From contig OZ025283.1 in the NCBI GenBank assembly GCA_964019165.1, positions 5,033,001 through 5,097,000 on the forward strand: DNA of 64,000 nucleotides, given 5' to 3'. This document shows, in pieces, positions 42,511 through 55,500 of this stretch. Position numbers and translations under genes: made by a program. The DNA is from Mastigias papua. Its lineage: Eukaryota; Cnidaria; Scyphozoa; Rhizostomeae; Mastigiidae. The notes beneath the pieces were generated by a model that searched no databases, had not been told where the DNA came from, and saw nothing but the letters and a program-made list of their open reading frames with translations. How positions within the stretch are numbered: position 1 is the stretch's first letter; the number at the start of each line of letters is the position of its first letter.

Positions 42511-43029
42511 TAGCCTTACTTTTTGGCCAAAAATCATATGATACTTGCCTCTGTTATTTTGATGAGGTCATTAATCCCTCAACTAGTTTGCAGCAACATT
42601 ACGAGCGTCTAGCCAGTGTTTTAGAGTGATTTCGGAAGCATATTTTGTTCCGTCAGGTACTGGAGTTACCCATTGTCCCCGTCCTGAATCTAAGGAGACA
42701 TTCTGACTTGAGAACTCGCCAAACCCTGGGGAGGAGTAGGCAGAGAGTCCCCCAATTGACAGGTCGTGGCTAGCAGGCCCGAGGCAAATTATAAATCCCC
42801 CTTTGAGATATGGAGAGTTTGACACACTAATTTCAGATGGGAGATGGTGAAGTGATTCATTAAGATAATCGATTTAGATTGGACAATCATTTTATTTTAA
42901 TGTAATAGTCGCTTCTAATTGGACAGTCGTTTTATTTCCTCTTTAATTCCTTCCTGTAATGTTTCCTATCATATAATCCTGATCAAAATTGGATAATCAG
43001 ACCAGAAAATAGATGTCTATTTCTTGAGC
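42511..43029. other. Unassigned stretch
   Basis: No domain recognised. An 80-codon minus-strand frame (42583-42825) includes KHWLDARNVAAN but matches nothing I know. Confidence 0.35.
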
Positions 43030-43440
43030 CTTACCCTGCCGAATCCACAACCATCACAAATATAAACATCAACGCAGATAGGAAGCGCGATAAACACCTG
43101 CAGCTCACTCGTGATCTCTCTTCAAAATACCGTAATATCAACTTTCTTAACCTCTCCATTAGCTTCACAGGACTTTTGGGGGATCCTGCAAATTTTTCAT
43201 TGAAATGTGCAATGATCTTGGTATTGAAAAACAGCACTATCCTATATTAAGAAAAATTACAACCATCATCATTCAATCCATCTACTATGTTTTCTGCATG
43301 AGAAACAAATCCTGGACTATCCCTGATCTTCCAACGTACTAAGAGCTATAGTTCCTCATTGCATGGACTTATATTGCTGAATGTTTTTTGCTTTGTTATG
43401 GCTTCTATTGACTATGCGTGTAACCTTGTCGGCCAGATAC
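43030..43440 (+). mobile_element. LINE fragment copy B3 (3' end)
   Basis: The plus strand reads in changing frames LSSKYRNINFLNLSISFTGL and ETNPGLSLIF, matching the C-terminal segment of B1 (LSSKYRHVKFVNLSISSPG). Only the last ~100 codons and the 3' untranslated part remain. It has the opposite orientation to B1 and B2. Confidence 0.65.
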
Positions 43441-43608
43441 AAACTACCTACTATAAGAGAGACTTGCATTTGTGATATACACATGCAGACATGCTAATTA
43501 TACGTTCCCTGTTAATTAGTGAGATGAATAAGTGTAATTTTCAAATTGTTGATGAATGACATGAAGTTTTAAAAACATATGTAGTATACATGCCGATGGG
43601 TTCAACTA

Positions 43609-44039
43609 CTCTTAGGTTCCTAATAAACGGGTGGTCATAATAGTAGAGGGGGTCAGAAAATTTTCGAAAATTTAATAAACGGGGGGTCGGAATTTCGAAA
43701 AAATGTCAAAATCTCTAAAAAACACAATTCCATAGAGGATATCTTTTCAAAAACAAGAGAAACTAATAAGAACAGTTTTTAAGATAACCTAAGAATAAGA
43801 AATATAAGCCAAATACAGCATGAAAATCTATGTATATACTGTAAACATAAAAAATATCTCTGATATATTAACGGAGCACACAAAGATAAACAATTTGTAA
43901 ACGTTGAAGAAGAAAAGGACTACCTCATCTGTCAAATATTTGAAAATTAATAAACGGGGGGTCCTAATAAGGTCCGGGGGGATCGGAAAAAATCGAAAAA
44001 TTAATAAGCGTCCCGGGACGTTTATCAGGAACCTAAGAG
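43609..44039. mobile_element. MITE with CTCTTAGGTTCC ends and TA duplication
   Basis: The left end CTCTTAGGTTCCTAATAAACG and the inverted right end CTCTTAGGTTCCTGATAAACG differ at one position over 21 bp, and both are followed by TA. Inside, AATAAACGGGGGGTC is repeated near both ends. It has no transposase. A poorer relative appears at about 54860-55150. Confidence 0.8.
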
Positions 44040-44041
44040 TA

Positions 44042-46298
44042 CATTTGTTATCCCAGTTAGTTTATACTAGCAATCAAGTTGCATAAGCCATCACAGGCTA
44101 AAATCATAATCAGAATGACACACAAGACGACAGCAGGGAAGTAACAAAACAAAACATCAGTATAATGATAACAAAACAAAATTATACACACAACTGCAAT
44201 TTCATTATTACTATAGTCCGATCTAGTTAGAATACTCTCACCACAAAATTCTCATAACCTGACAATAACTGCAAAAAAGAAATATTAATCAAATGTAAAC
44301 CAACATACGATACCTTACTGGCCCTTTTAATGCCGACCCTAATTTAACGCCGGCCCAAATTTTACGCCAGCCCTAATTTTACCTCAGCCCTTATAACGCC
44401 AGGGAAGGAATTTGGTTTGCCGCCCTTTGGACCATAAATAAGGTAATCCGACTACCATGTGATTTACATCTGCCCAATGCCCGCATAGCATACTCAAGGA
44501 ACAATTTATTGGACTATCATATCTTTAGATAAACACATTAACTATGAAATTTATATGCATTGAATATTATTCAATGTATATACATAACTTGTGAAGGTTT
44601 GTGCCGAGAAAGGTTTTAACAGGGAAACCTTTTAAAGTTTGAGTTTTCTTCAGCCTTCCTCTCTCTACATTATATTAAAAGTGTAAATTTGTCATGTGCC
44701 TTTAATATCTTGTCAATACTAGCTGGAAACTGTACAATGAGCTTCATGAGTGATGTAAACGCTGAGAAAACCGAATTCTAGTGCCTAGCCCTAAATCATG
44801 CTAAAACTTCAGCATTTTGACTTGTAACACCAGCTCACTTGAAATACACATCGGGTTGGGAAATATTGCACAGGCTGGTCCAATACGGCGTTCATTACAA
44901 ACAAATTTGTAATGAAACATAATATTAAGTATATAATTAATTTATATGAACATTAGAAAATTGGCTGTATCCAGTCCATACCGAGACATGGTCACTCCAA
45001 AGCATTACTCAAAACAAAGAAAAAATTTGTATGCAAGGTTTCCAAGAACCTCAGGTTTGCAAAATTGCAAATAATATCAAAGGATAATCAGCATCGATTC
45101 CTACAAAAATTCATTGGCCATCTTAAAAAGGCCCAATTTAAAATTATTGCATATAGTCGTGCAAAATCGAAAGAAATGGCTTATCTCTGTAATTTATCTG
45201 TGAAGAGTTTGAGCACTTGGTTACATGAAACTAGACCAAAGGAAGGAGGCTTCTTTTCAGATGAATGCTATTAGCGGCTAAAAAGGGACGGCAAAAGGCT
45301 CATTATCTCACGTAAGACAGAAGCCACAGAGCAATAATTTTCAGCTCAGTTTTCGTAGTCCAGTGTCTGCTATGTTCTGGGTGTGCACTAGGCCTAATGA
45401 CTAAAGCATTTATATAAATTTCAATCCTTCAAAGTAAATTCTTTCAGAAGCTTATGATCATATTGACAAGGAATAGGGAAGGCTAGCTATCTTCAATCGT
45501 GGCAAAAAATCCCATACGGAAGTAACAAAAGACAAAAACTATTTCACTTTGATGTGATTGCCGTGTTTCCCTGGCCAGGAAATAGTCTCAATACAAACAC
45601 TAACACTTGAGGCCGCTAGTGATGTAAGAGTAAAAAGAATATTTTCATGGTTGACCAGCAAACAATGATGAGTTTGATGATCTGCTATTTAAGAAATAGA
45701 CGAGTATATCCCAGAGCTTCATAGATAAACTTTACTGGTCAATTCCCAGATGTCTCAAGCAAGTCTCAAACACAAATGCCTATCGTACAGCAAGTTGATA
45801 AATCACAGATTCACAACGATATGGGGCTGTTTTTGCTTTTGCTTCGACAGAATGCTATTTCAAAATCAAGCGATGGAGATAAGTCTGATAGGATGATTTT
45901 TAAGTTGAGCATCAATTTATGCAACAACCTATTAACAGGATGAATTTAGTCAATCTGTGCAATATCACTGAACCGTGAGTGTAAATCCTTACTGAACAGA
46001 ATTCTCATAAACAGAAAGGTTAGGTTAAAGTACTACTTCCAATGGTACATGAATGACAAGCACATAATGTACACGGAGTAAACACAAATTCTAACATCAA
46101 AGGGATCATCCACATCTTTCTTTCCATTCGACGCACCAGATACAAGTTACATTATGTTAACACTGGAGAACATCATTTAAGGTAACGTCGACTTGGTGCA
46201 CAACAACTGCGTTAAATGGCTGCTCTGTATTTGCTAGGCAAGCATGCAAATATCAGTTAGAGGAGAAACCACCTGCATGCAAAACGATGGCCAACACT
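44042..46298. other. Intergenic / STK31 3' flank
   Basis: Contains a degenerate 20-bp repeat at 44325-44402 (GCCGACCCTAATTTAAC, GCCGGCCCAAATTTTAC, GCCAGCCCTAATTTTAC). Otherwise I see no gene. Frames at 45065-45274 and elsewhere are short and featureless. Confidence 0.4.
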
Positions 46299-46514
46299 TT
46301 ATTCCTCCGCAAGCCATTCTGTGTTGTCAACGGCGCCTACTTCACTTTGATCTGTTTTCCAGAGAGGCTCCATTTCTTGTCTGTCGATTTTTTTCTCAAT
46401 GCCATCATCATTTAATAAGGCATCGTTTAATTCAGTGCACTCAGTCGATTCATTCAGTTCAACGATAGCAAAACTGTCACTTGGATCTGTATCTGTTTTC
46501 AGCAGATCCCCAGA
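46299..46514 (-). CDS. STK31: STK31 last exon, acidic tail and stop
   Basis: Acceptor TTTGTCTTTTTAG, phase 0 with the previous exon. It has 71 codons then TAA (46301-46299). It begins SGDLLKTDTDPSDSFAIVE and ends VDNTEWLAEE, strongly acidic. The stop codon lies within AATAAA (GAGGAATAAAGTG), so the hexamer overlaps the end of the coding sequence. The 6.8-kb intron before it holds two transposons. Placement rests on phase, splice sites and tail composition; the tail itself is not conserved. Confidence 0.75.
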   Translation of the reverse strand, partial: SGDLLKTDTDPSDSFAIVELNESTECTELNDALLNDDGIEKKIDRQEMEPLWKTDQSEVGAVDNTEWLAEE

Positions 46515-49500
46515 CTAAAAAGACAAATGAATCTGGCTTGAATTTACACATTGCAAAGGGAAAATAATTCTCATTCGCTTTAGCTTGAAATACATTTTAT
46601 TATATAGTAGTTATCATGCTTAGATTGTCTTAACCAGGGGTATTTATAGAGGGCCAAAAGCAGTAAAGTTAGCATAGGCCTAATACTGTATGAATATAAT
46701 GATACGTCACTACAACGTGTATTTAGATAAAATTAAATAAAACGAACTATATACTGTAAATCACTCCCACTGGAAGCAACGGTTTTCTTTGGACTAAAGG
46801 TTGGCTGTCAGTTCAGGAGAAAGTATGATGGTTGAAACACGAAGGATTTCACATAAAATATATCCATCGTTCTGGTTTTTCAGTCTATTTTTGTTCCAAT
46901 TTAGGAAGGAAAATGTGTGTACACCAATGTATGATGTTCCATTAGGTCTTATAAATACAAACTCTGATCTTGAAGTAAATGAGGAAAAGAAGCAGATGCT
47001 GACACTTCAGAAAAGTACTTCACTTATTGACAAAACTCTATTTGCAAAACCTCTTCTAGTTTCTTTGCATCCACAGGCAAGGTGGTCCGCAACAATTCCA
47101 TTCCTTTTTCAACGGGGTCATATCTAATTATATTTTCGAAGTAAAACCTGGACTGTGGGTTGCACATGCCCCGCGGCCCATACTTTGGATAACCCTGACC
47201 TAAATATTAGATGCCACATTTGAAAGACGAAATAACATGGTATTCAGATCCGTCAAGATTGCCAATAAAGCATGATGGACTTTCGAAAATGCAACAAGCA
47301 GTTGCAAAGATCATATTGATAGGACAGGTCACAGCTGCTGATCAGTGGAGGAGATCTTGCTCAATCTTCTATATATGCAGTCTTCAAGAAAAAGTCTTAG
47401 CGGAACCAAGTTGACAAACAGATTAGGCTGGAAATCAGGTAGGGGTAACCTGGAGCCGAACTTTATTCGGTAGTTTTTTTCTGGTGCAGAATTTTATGCG
47501 GAAAAGAAAATTGTCAGTAAATGTGCAGTACCCGCTGCATTTACCAAACATAGGCATTTTTAGAACCGGGCGTACAGTTATCAATTTTTCACGAAATTAT
47601 TGGTTTTAAACTATGCTCAAACGTTACACATTATGATAATAGCATTCTGAATGCTGATTTGATCTTTTTCTTTACTTCTAAAAAAATTTAGGATAAACTA
47701 TAGGAAATTAGACATTCAATCCGGGAGTCATATTACCTTTTCGGAAGATTTTCGCAAGATTTTCGTAGCAAGAGTTTTCAAGTTGCATAACATATCAGTG
47801 CCACACAGAAAGACAGGCGCCATTAATTGCTCTCAACAGATCAAATTCAATATTCGTCTGTAAGCAGGACCTTCACAACCTTTACAGCATAGTTGGATCG
47901 ATGGCAGTGCAACTGCAATTAATGTCTACATGGAGGAGACATGTAAAAGTCTGGAATCAGGGGTGAAACTTCACGGGAAATTTCTTTAAAGGGAATGTGG
48001 TTCATAGATTCCCGACAAAAGTGAGTGGCTTGCTTGATGGAAAAGCACCACAAAAATAAACTGAACCTAAAAGACGGGTGCTAGCGCTGTGAAACACTTA
48101 CATCCATTCATTTTCCATAAACTTAACAGTGTTAGTGAGTGAGTTAAATGAATTTATCCATAATTGCCTGACTAATGTACAAGCTCCGAAAAATTTGTCC
48201 GGCAAATCGACTTCCTGAGAGTGGGTGCTGCACCCTTAACTCCCAATAGATTTGCCACTGTCTGGAATCCCATCTTTCTTTTTTCCCAAAAATACTGCAG
48301 ACATATTCTTCTAATTTTGCAAGTAGATCTTCATATCTTCTACGATGAGCACCTAACCGCAACGAAATGCGAACCAACATCTGATTCTTTTCAGTCATAT
48401 GGCAAAACAGTGGCTCTTTGGTTTCCTGCGACAGGATGAGGTATACTCAATTTATGTGACTGAGTGGAAACCAATTTGTTTTTTGAGTCCATTGCTCATA
48501 TCAATGGAACTTAACTGCAACATCGTTCTGGAACTGTCGTTTCCATAATCGATGCATATATTCTCTGGGTTAAGAAAAGCCACACAAGGAAACAATATAT
48601 TGATATCAACATCTCCTGCTGGTGAACGAACAACAGCTGATCCATCAGCATTCTTAGCAAACGAGTGTACGGAATCCAGAAATAATTTTTTTTTCCTGCA
48701 TCTTCTTGATTGCTTGTTAGTTTTTCAACAAGTGTGATTTTGTAACATAGCTGATCCATGGAGAACATGAATCGGTGAAAATACGATTTCATAAGCAATG
48801 TTTGCTAATTTCCAACGAATTCTTCTTCTTAAGATATGTATCAGTCTGCTGTATTTTCGTCATTTTTGAGAAGCTTTGAAAAACATTGGGAACTTTGATA
48901 GGGATGTCTGCCATACCACGCTTTCTCACATTTAGAATATTCCAGATCATCAATTGGCGAATCTTCTTCAGTAACGTTTGGAAATCTATCAACTGTTGTC
49001 AAAAACTTTTCGAGCAGCAATGTCAAACATCTCGGTAAGCTTATAACGAACTGTCCACAAAAGATTATCATTAGTAGCTAGCTAGCACCTGCTTTAAGAT
49101 GTATTGGGGTGCGGGAGCCTCATTTTTGAGACACCTGGTTGGCATTTGTGTTTTTGTTTATGTTTATTGGTTAGAAATTGTATTATTCTTATTGCAAGTG
49201 ACTGTCGTAGAAAGAACTCACAAACGAAATGTCCTTATCATCTATGGCAGTCACAGGATATTAATTTATACAGTTAAGCTTATGTTTGTTACAATAAAAA
49301 AAGATCATAATGGGAGCCAAAAACCACCCCTTTTAAACTGCTAGATGAACAAATGCAGTAACAGGAGAGTAAACACTTCTTTCATGAAATGAAAATCACT
49401 CGAGTAAATTACAATAGTCAAGAACCTTTCTTGGTGATTCCATGACACTTTATAAGAAATCACTGTCGCGCTTACACAAAGAGTCATAAGGCATATCCTT

Positions 49501-52500
49501 CCCTTCTTGTTATTAAATAACATAAGATACTCTTGCCATTGTGGAAAATTAAGCAATTGGTGTATCGATTTGTGTTAGGTATGTTAGAACTATCCGCTGG
49601 AAATTATCTCACAGACTTTTTTGCTTCTTAACTGACCAAGCAGATATCGATGGTAAGACCCTTTGAACCTTGACCGTGATGCCCCAGGCAGTACAAAAGC
49701 CATGTTCGACCCTAGCCAAAGAAAGTGTTTGCTTCGTCAATGTTTTATGTTCAAGATATGTCATATCGAGGAGTGGAAAACTTCAATGTACCATGGTGTA
49801 TTTCGTAGTTCAAAATTCTATGTGAAATGATATAAGTCCACGTCTTCACATTTGATAACTCTCTTTATCCGCGAAACAAACCTTGCTGCTACTTGTATAT
49901 CGTAAACTCTCTTTTTAGTTCCCTAGGGGCTTATTGTTTTCAAACATTTTAGAGGGGGCTTATTGGAGAGAGAGGGGTCTTACTTGAGAGGGGGGTTAAG
50001 TAATTTATTCAACTATGTAAAGATTTCCCATTGTGAAAATTATGTATATTTTAGGAATCTTTATCAATAACATGATCATCTTCATCAAAAATTACAATTT
50101 CTGTTTGCAGCCCATAGACGTTTGGACCTGATTCTGACTTCTTTTGTTGGGTACAAATGAACGTCGTTAATACCACAAATTTTATCAAGACAAATTATTT
50201 TTGGCATTATTCACATTGTGGCGGGGGTTTGATAAACTTTTGCTTCTACAAAGGGGGTAAATTGGAGAGGGGGCTTAATTGAGAGGTTGGCTTAGAGCAG
50301 AAATAAAGAAACTTAAAGAAAAAGATCACATCAGCATTCAGAATGCTATCATCAATGTTATCATCATAATGTTTAACACCTGAACAAAGTCTAAAACGGC
50401 TATTTTCGTGAAAAATTGATAACTGTATACCCGGTTTCCAAAATGCCCATAGCTGATAAAAGCAGCGAGTGCCACACGTTTGCCAACGATTTTTCTATTC
50501 AGTATAAAATTCTGTACCAGAAAAATACTACCTGACAAAGTGCGGTTCCAGATTACCCTTACCTCATTCCCCCCCTGCTGGTCTCAGAGAAACCAGCTAA
50601 CAGAACTGATGATGCAGAGACTATATTAGGCGACACAAATGGACAAAAACCTATGGGAATAAAGCAACTCTAACGTGGATATAATTATAGGCTGACGAGA
50701 TGAATATGCTAGATAATCTAGGATATCTAAGGATTTACACATTGAACCTATGCGTAGGATGCCAGTAAATGTCACCATAGCATGAGGCTTAAATTCACTA
50801 AGGGTTTTGGCTTGCATTTAACAGAATTTGCAACTAATATTTCATCTAAAGGTATTAAAATCTGGTTTCCAATTCTAATAATGAAAACATATACAAATTT
50901 ATACCACAATAGTGTTATAAAACTTTCTAAAATTCCCATACATAAAGAACACTAGTGGAAACAAAATAAAATGCTTTCAACAGCAACAACAAAAGTACCT
51001 AAAACAAAAGTATACCAAAGGCTTCAAAGAAATACATTCAACTTTCTGCTAAGAACTTGAAAGGGTCGCTCTATTTCCTAAAGACCTTAAAAGTCTGAGG
51101 TATTACAAAATTTCAAAAATAAGAAAAACTGTTCTGAAATGCTAGAAAAAGATAGCGGATGGGGGAATAAGTCCTCTTTTTGATAGATGTATTAAACACA
51201 GCTGCAACTAGTAAATCCAATCAAAAACTATGCAACTTTTAGTTGTTTGCCGGGGAGATTTTGTTCATTTGAGAATACACTCTCACATCTAAAGAAAACT
51301 TTTTGCAAGTCCTCATATGCGTTAGATTTAGAAAATTTAACAACGATAGGGCCCGCTGTTAATTCTCTGTTTATCGTCGAATTCGCGTCCAGAAAAGATG
51401 GGCGATGCGGTAGTTATAACCATTGCCTACGTGGGAATGCATTTCATGAGACTCCTCCTTTCAACGCCGAATTAATAGCACATGTGAATTTGCTGTCTCA
51501 AGCCTAATATCAGTCCATAAAAGTATGGACGAATCAGAAGGGCCATTAATAAATTTCGTAGTGTAACGATCCTTGTGCAGGATCGTCACGACGGGTAGTT
51601 TCAACATAGTGGACACCATTGAAATGTAATAATAAGTGTGGTGAACTCAATGTCTGCTCCCATATGACCCCTATACTTCTGCAGTCGTGATGAGGCTTGT
51701 CCAGATGCGTGTGGACCTGGTTTCTACAGGAGTATTAAAAGATGACTGCTCAGAAATGCAACGGCCCAGTTTTGACAAATAGAAACAAAACCCAGTCCAC
51801 TCAGAGAATGGCGGTCCATCAGCCATGAACGTGCTAGCGCGCGTAACAAATATGGTCAGCGGAGCCGTTGCCATCATTCATGGAAATCACTGATTTGTTG
51901 CAAAATGATTGCATGAATGTTGTGGGGAATGAATGGGAGGTAATGAGGGGACATGTTGTCGTGAATAACAAATTATGTTCTGCTTGATGCGCCGGTATCA
52001 ATAATTATGAACGATGCGTGATTATTCCAGACCCAAAAAACCGGTGCGGGCGCTCGATGATAAACAGATAATCAATTTACAGCGGCCTAGGCCTTCTCAA
52101 TAACCACTACTCCATCCATAGCTAAACTTGGGCAATATTGTAAAAGAAACCACTAACAGGTAGCCTTGTGCACCTCTCCATAGTTAGAACCACAGATAAG
52201 TTAGTTGCTCCACATTTTCTCTTCAAATTTTCTATCTAGGCCTGTTCACAATGCAATTATTCAGGACAAGGGGGGGGGGGGTTTATGGCATAGTTTTCCA
52301 TCGGAGAATAAGAAGACGCAGAACCTCCTTTAAATTCAGACTCACATAGATGACTGGAAAGGTAAGGATTGTAGCTGTCAGAAGTTATGCAAACAAATTT
52401 GTGCTTCAGATTAGATTCATTTCAATTGTGTGACAATTATTGTGGCAACAGCTGGACTCTTAACATTGTAAAAGGATCATCATTACGTCTGCTAATTCAA

Positions 52501-55500
52501 GCCATGAATAAAGTAATGAAAGTCTACCATGGGGAGATATCTCTGGCATGGTGTAGTTGTTAAAAGCGAGCTAGATCCGTCAACTACTAAATGTGACCCT
52601 GCAAAAGTCCTTATATCAGTAAGTAAAACTTGGATTCGTTTTGTTTTCCCTATCCCACCTCTCCTCGTTAACAGATGACCTCCAAAGGTAAGTACCAAGT
52701 TATAACTTCTCTCCAGCCCTCTTGTAGCACCTGTAGCTTTCAACTGCTAGAAAATACAGTAAAGCTCGTACAATCCGGATCACATGCGGCTGACTACTTC
52801 TGCCCGGATTATTAGAAATCCGGGCTACGATAATAGTTTCTTCAGGGAACCATCTATTTACACATAACCAAGTTCAATGTATGTTGTTGTTGCTTGGAGG
52901 TTACTCCCAGGATGTTGGGGGTATACAGTGTCCTTTTTGCTTGAAGCAGGAGATCAAGTCAGTAATTGATTACAAAATTAAGTGTCAGGGCAGGGTAACG
53001 CAGTGAAAAACACACAAGTGTTACCTGTGTTTATTGAAATATTTATAAATCCTTCACCGGGATTACGGTGAATAAGTAGCATGTATTTGCACCAAATGGA
53101 CCGAAATATATCGTCCGGTCTATACATTTACACGCACTAGGAGTTGCGGAGAATGAAAATTATCTTCGTATATTGTTAAAGGGAATTAATGAGGCTTAGT
53201 AATTCTCTCCGGGGTAAATCAGAATCCGGACAAAGCCGACCTGAGCTATGAAAGCATGACTGTATTTTTCAATGTAGAGTAGATAAACATTCGATTGCAT
53301 AAAATAATAAGGGACATAACACTGATCGTATCTTACTTACCAAAGAATTAGTATTTTCAAGCTCTACTTGGAATATCGGGTGATTGATTGCGTCACTGGC
53401 AGTCATTCGTTCAGAAGCGTTCTCGCATAGCAATCCTTTTATGACGTGATAAATAGACTTTTCCTGGAAATTTGAAAAACCCCTTTACTTCAGCTATTTA
53501 AAATATACATACGAAAATATATAAGCATTTCTACATATAGACAGTTTCATTTACGAAAATTAAAGAAATTGACACAAATTACATGCACCAGCAGCTTGTT
53601 TTCTATCTTATTAGAAGAGCTATGTGAAACACCCTGTATCGATAATACTTTGGTATTTGCAGGTACCATCTGGCCTCATATCCATTTCATAATATGATAT
53701 GGCTTTGAATAGAAGATCAACTTTCACAAATCAAAATAAAAACTGTCTGAAGTATAGAACAACTCCCAACCAATCTTTCTGATGTTGAGAAAAGAGCACA
53801 GCCTAGCACTGTAACAAGCAAAATAACAGCCACCAAAATGGAAAGAAATCATATTAGTATATGATTTCTGATTAAACTATGATGAAGAACAAAGATCCAG
53901 CACAAAGATATACCTTGGTATCTAAAATAACATCTGTATTGAACTTCTGATCTGGGAAATATGCCTGTAATGTAGATAGAATAAGGCGACTTCAATAAAC
54001 GTCCTATCAATAATTCCACTCCATTCGCTAAAGAGTTGAAGACTCGTCTACATCACATAGGTACTGCATATAAACTAACACTATGAATCATACCGAGAAC
54101 ATGAGCAACCCAAAGCAGAGCATATCGAGTTCTTTTGAAAGGCCTTCCCAATTCCATTTCATGATTGGATATATATTTGCGAGGTCTTCTAACTGCTTCT
54201 TCTAAAAAGGAGAATACTCAAACGAAATATAAAAAACTGAGATGAGGTTATCGGATTCTATGCAAAAACATAAAAAATATTCAATGCAAGACATACTTCA
54301 ACAAAAGCTAATTGTAGATAATCAGAATTATCCGAATGAAAAATGCCGGCACAAAACAAGCTCAAAGTGCCATTCAACAATAAATAAGGCTGCCAAAAAA
54401 TCTCTGCAAGTCAAAAGCGAGATGCAAGGATTCTACCACTCGGAAATCAAAAATTAAGAAATTCTACCAGTCAAACGTACAATGCTAATTTAGCAAGATG
54501 CTTTAAATAAAGCAAAAAGAACACTAACTACAAAATATTTGACAATAAAATTGCACTGCCAACACTAAAACTGACGACAAAATGATTCACAGCCATTAGT
54601 CACCTCATCACTTGAGAAATTGGGCTCTCTTAGAATTGCTATCAATTCACTTTTACTTTTCTTGATTGAAACTTTGCTTGGTGCAATCCCACCATGGACA
54701 CATCCACTGACATGTAACGCTTCAACAGCTTGCAAAAGGGCATAAAATACGCCAACAAGATCCTTCAAACAAAGAGGATACCACAGCACAAATTGAATGC
54801 AAATTACAAGATCGTTACATTATTTGGTTGAAAAAACAGAGCAGTAATTTTCATAATACTCTTGGGTGCCTAATAGAAGGAGGGTTGGAATAAATAAGGG
54901 GGTTGGAAACTGGAAAAATCCCAAAAACCTAATAAATGGGGGTTGGAATAAATGGAAGGAGGTTGGAGACTAACCAGAAATGTTCAAACCTACACGCAAT
55001 AGTTCCTTACTTGGGTGTCATATCGACAAATTGTTTTGGGTGGGAGCTTACCAAAAATTAATAAGCATGGTGTCGGAATAAAAATGTCCTTGGTGGGAAA
55101 TTTTTCAAAAATTAGTTTGCTGGGGAGGGGCGTCTAGCATGCAACCAAGACTACATGCACAAACAAACTGACAGTACACTCTGCATAACTTGCACCTTCA
55201 TGACACAAACTACCGTGGAAGTGGAAAGAATCTCATGGACCAGATATTCTCCTTAATTTTTCCTTTTAGCAAACCTTGCAATCCTCGAAATCAGTAACTT
55301 GAAATCATTAACTCAAACAGACGTCGTGATCACTTGTAAAGAAGTTCACAAAATCACCGAGGACCAGAGAAACAGAGACCTATCTTTGCGTAGACGTTCT
55401 GTAAAATGACGTGGCAATAAAGCTCCGACACAGTTAGCTAGTTAACTGAGGTTTAAGCCATGTTGTACTACAGTAAAGTAAATTCCTTATCGTGAGTTGA

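Noticed and set aside
52492..52743. Possible STK31 tail exon (83-codon minus frame)
   Set aside because: No acceptor in phase; the exon at 46514-46299 fits phase 0 and ends in a stop.
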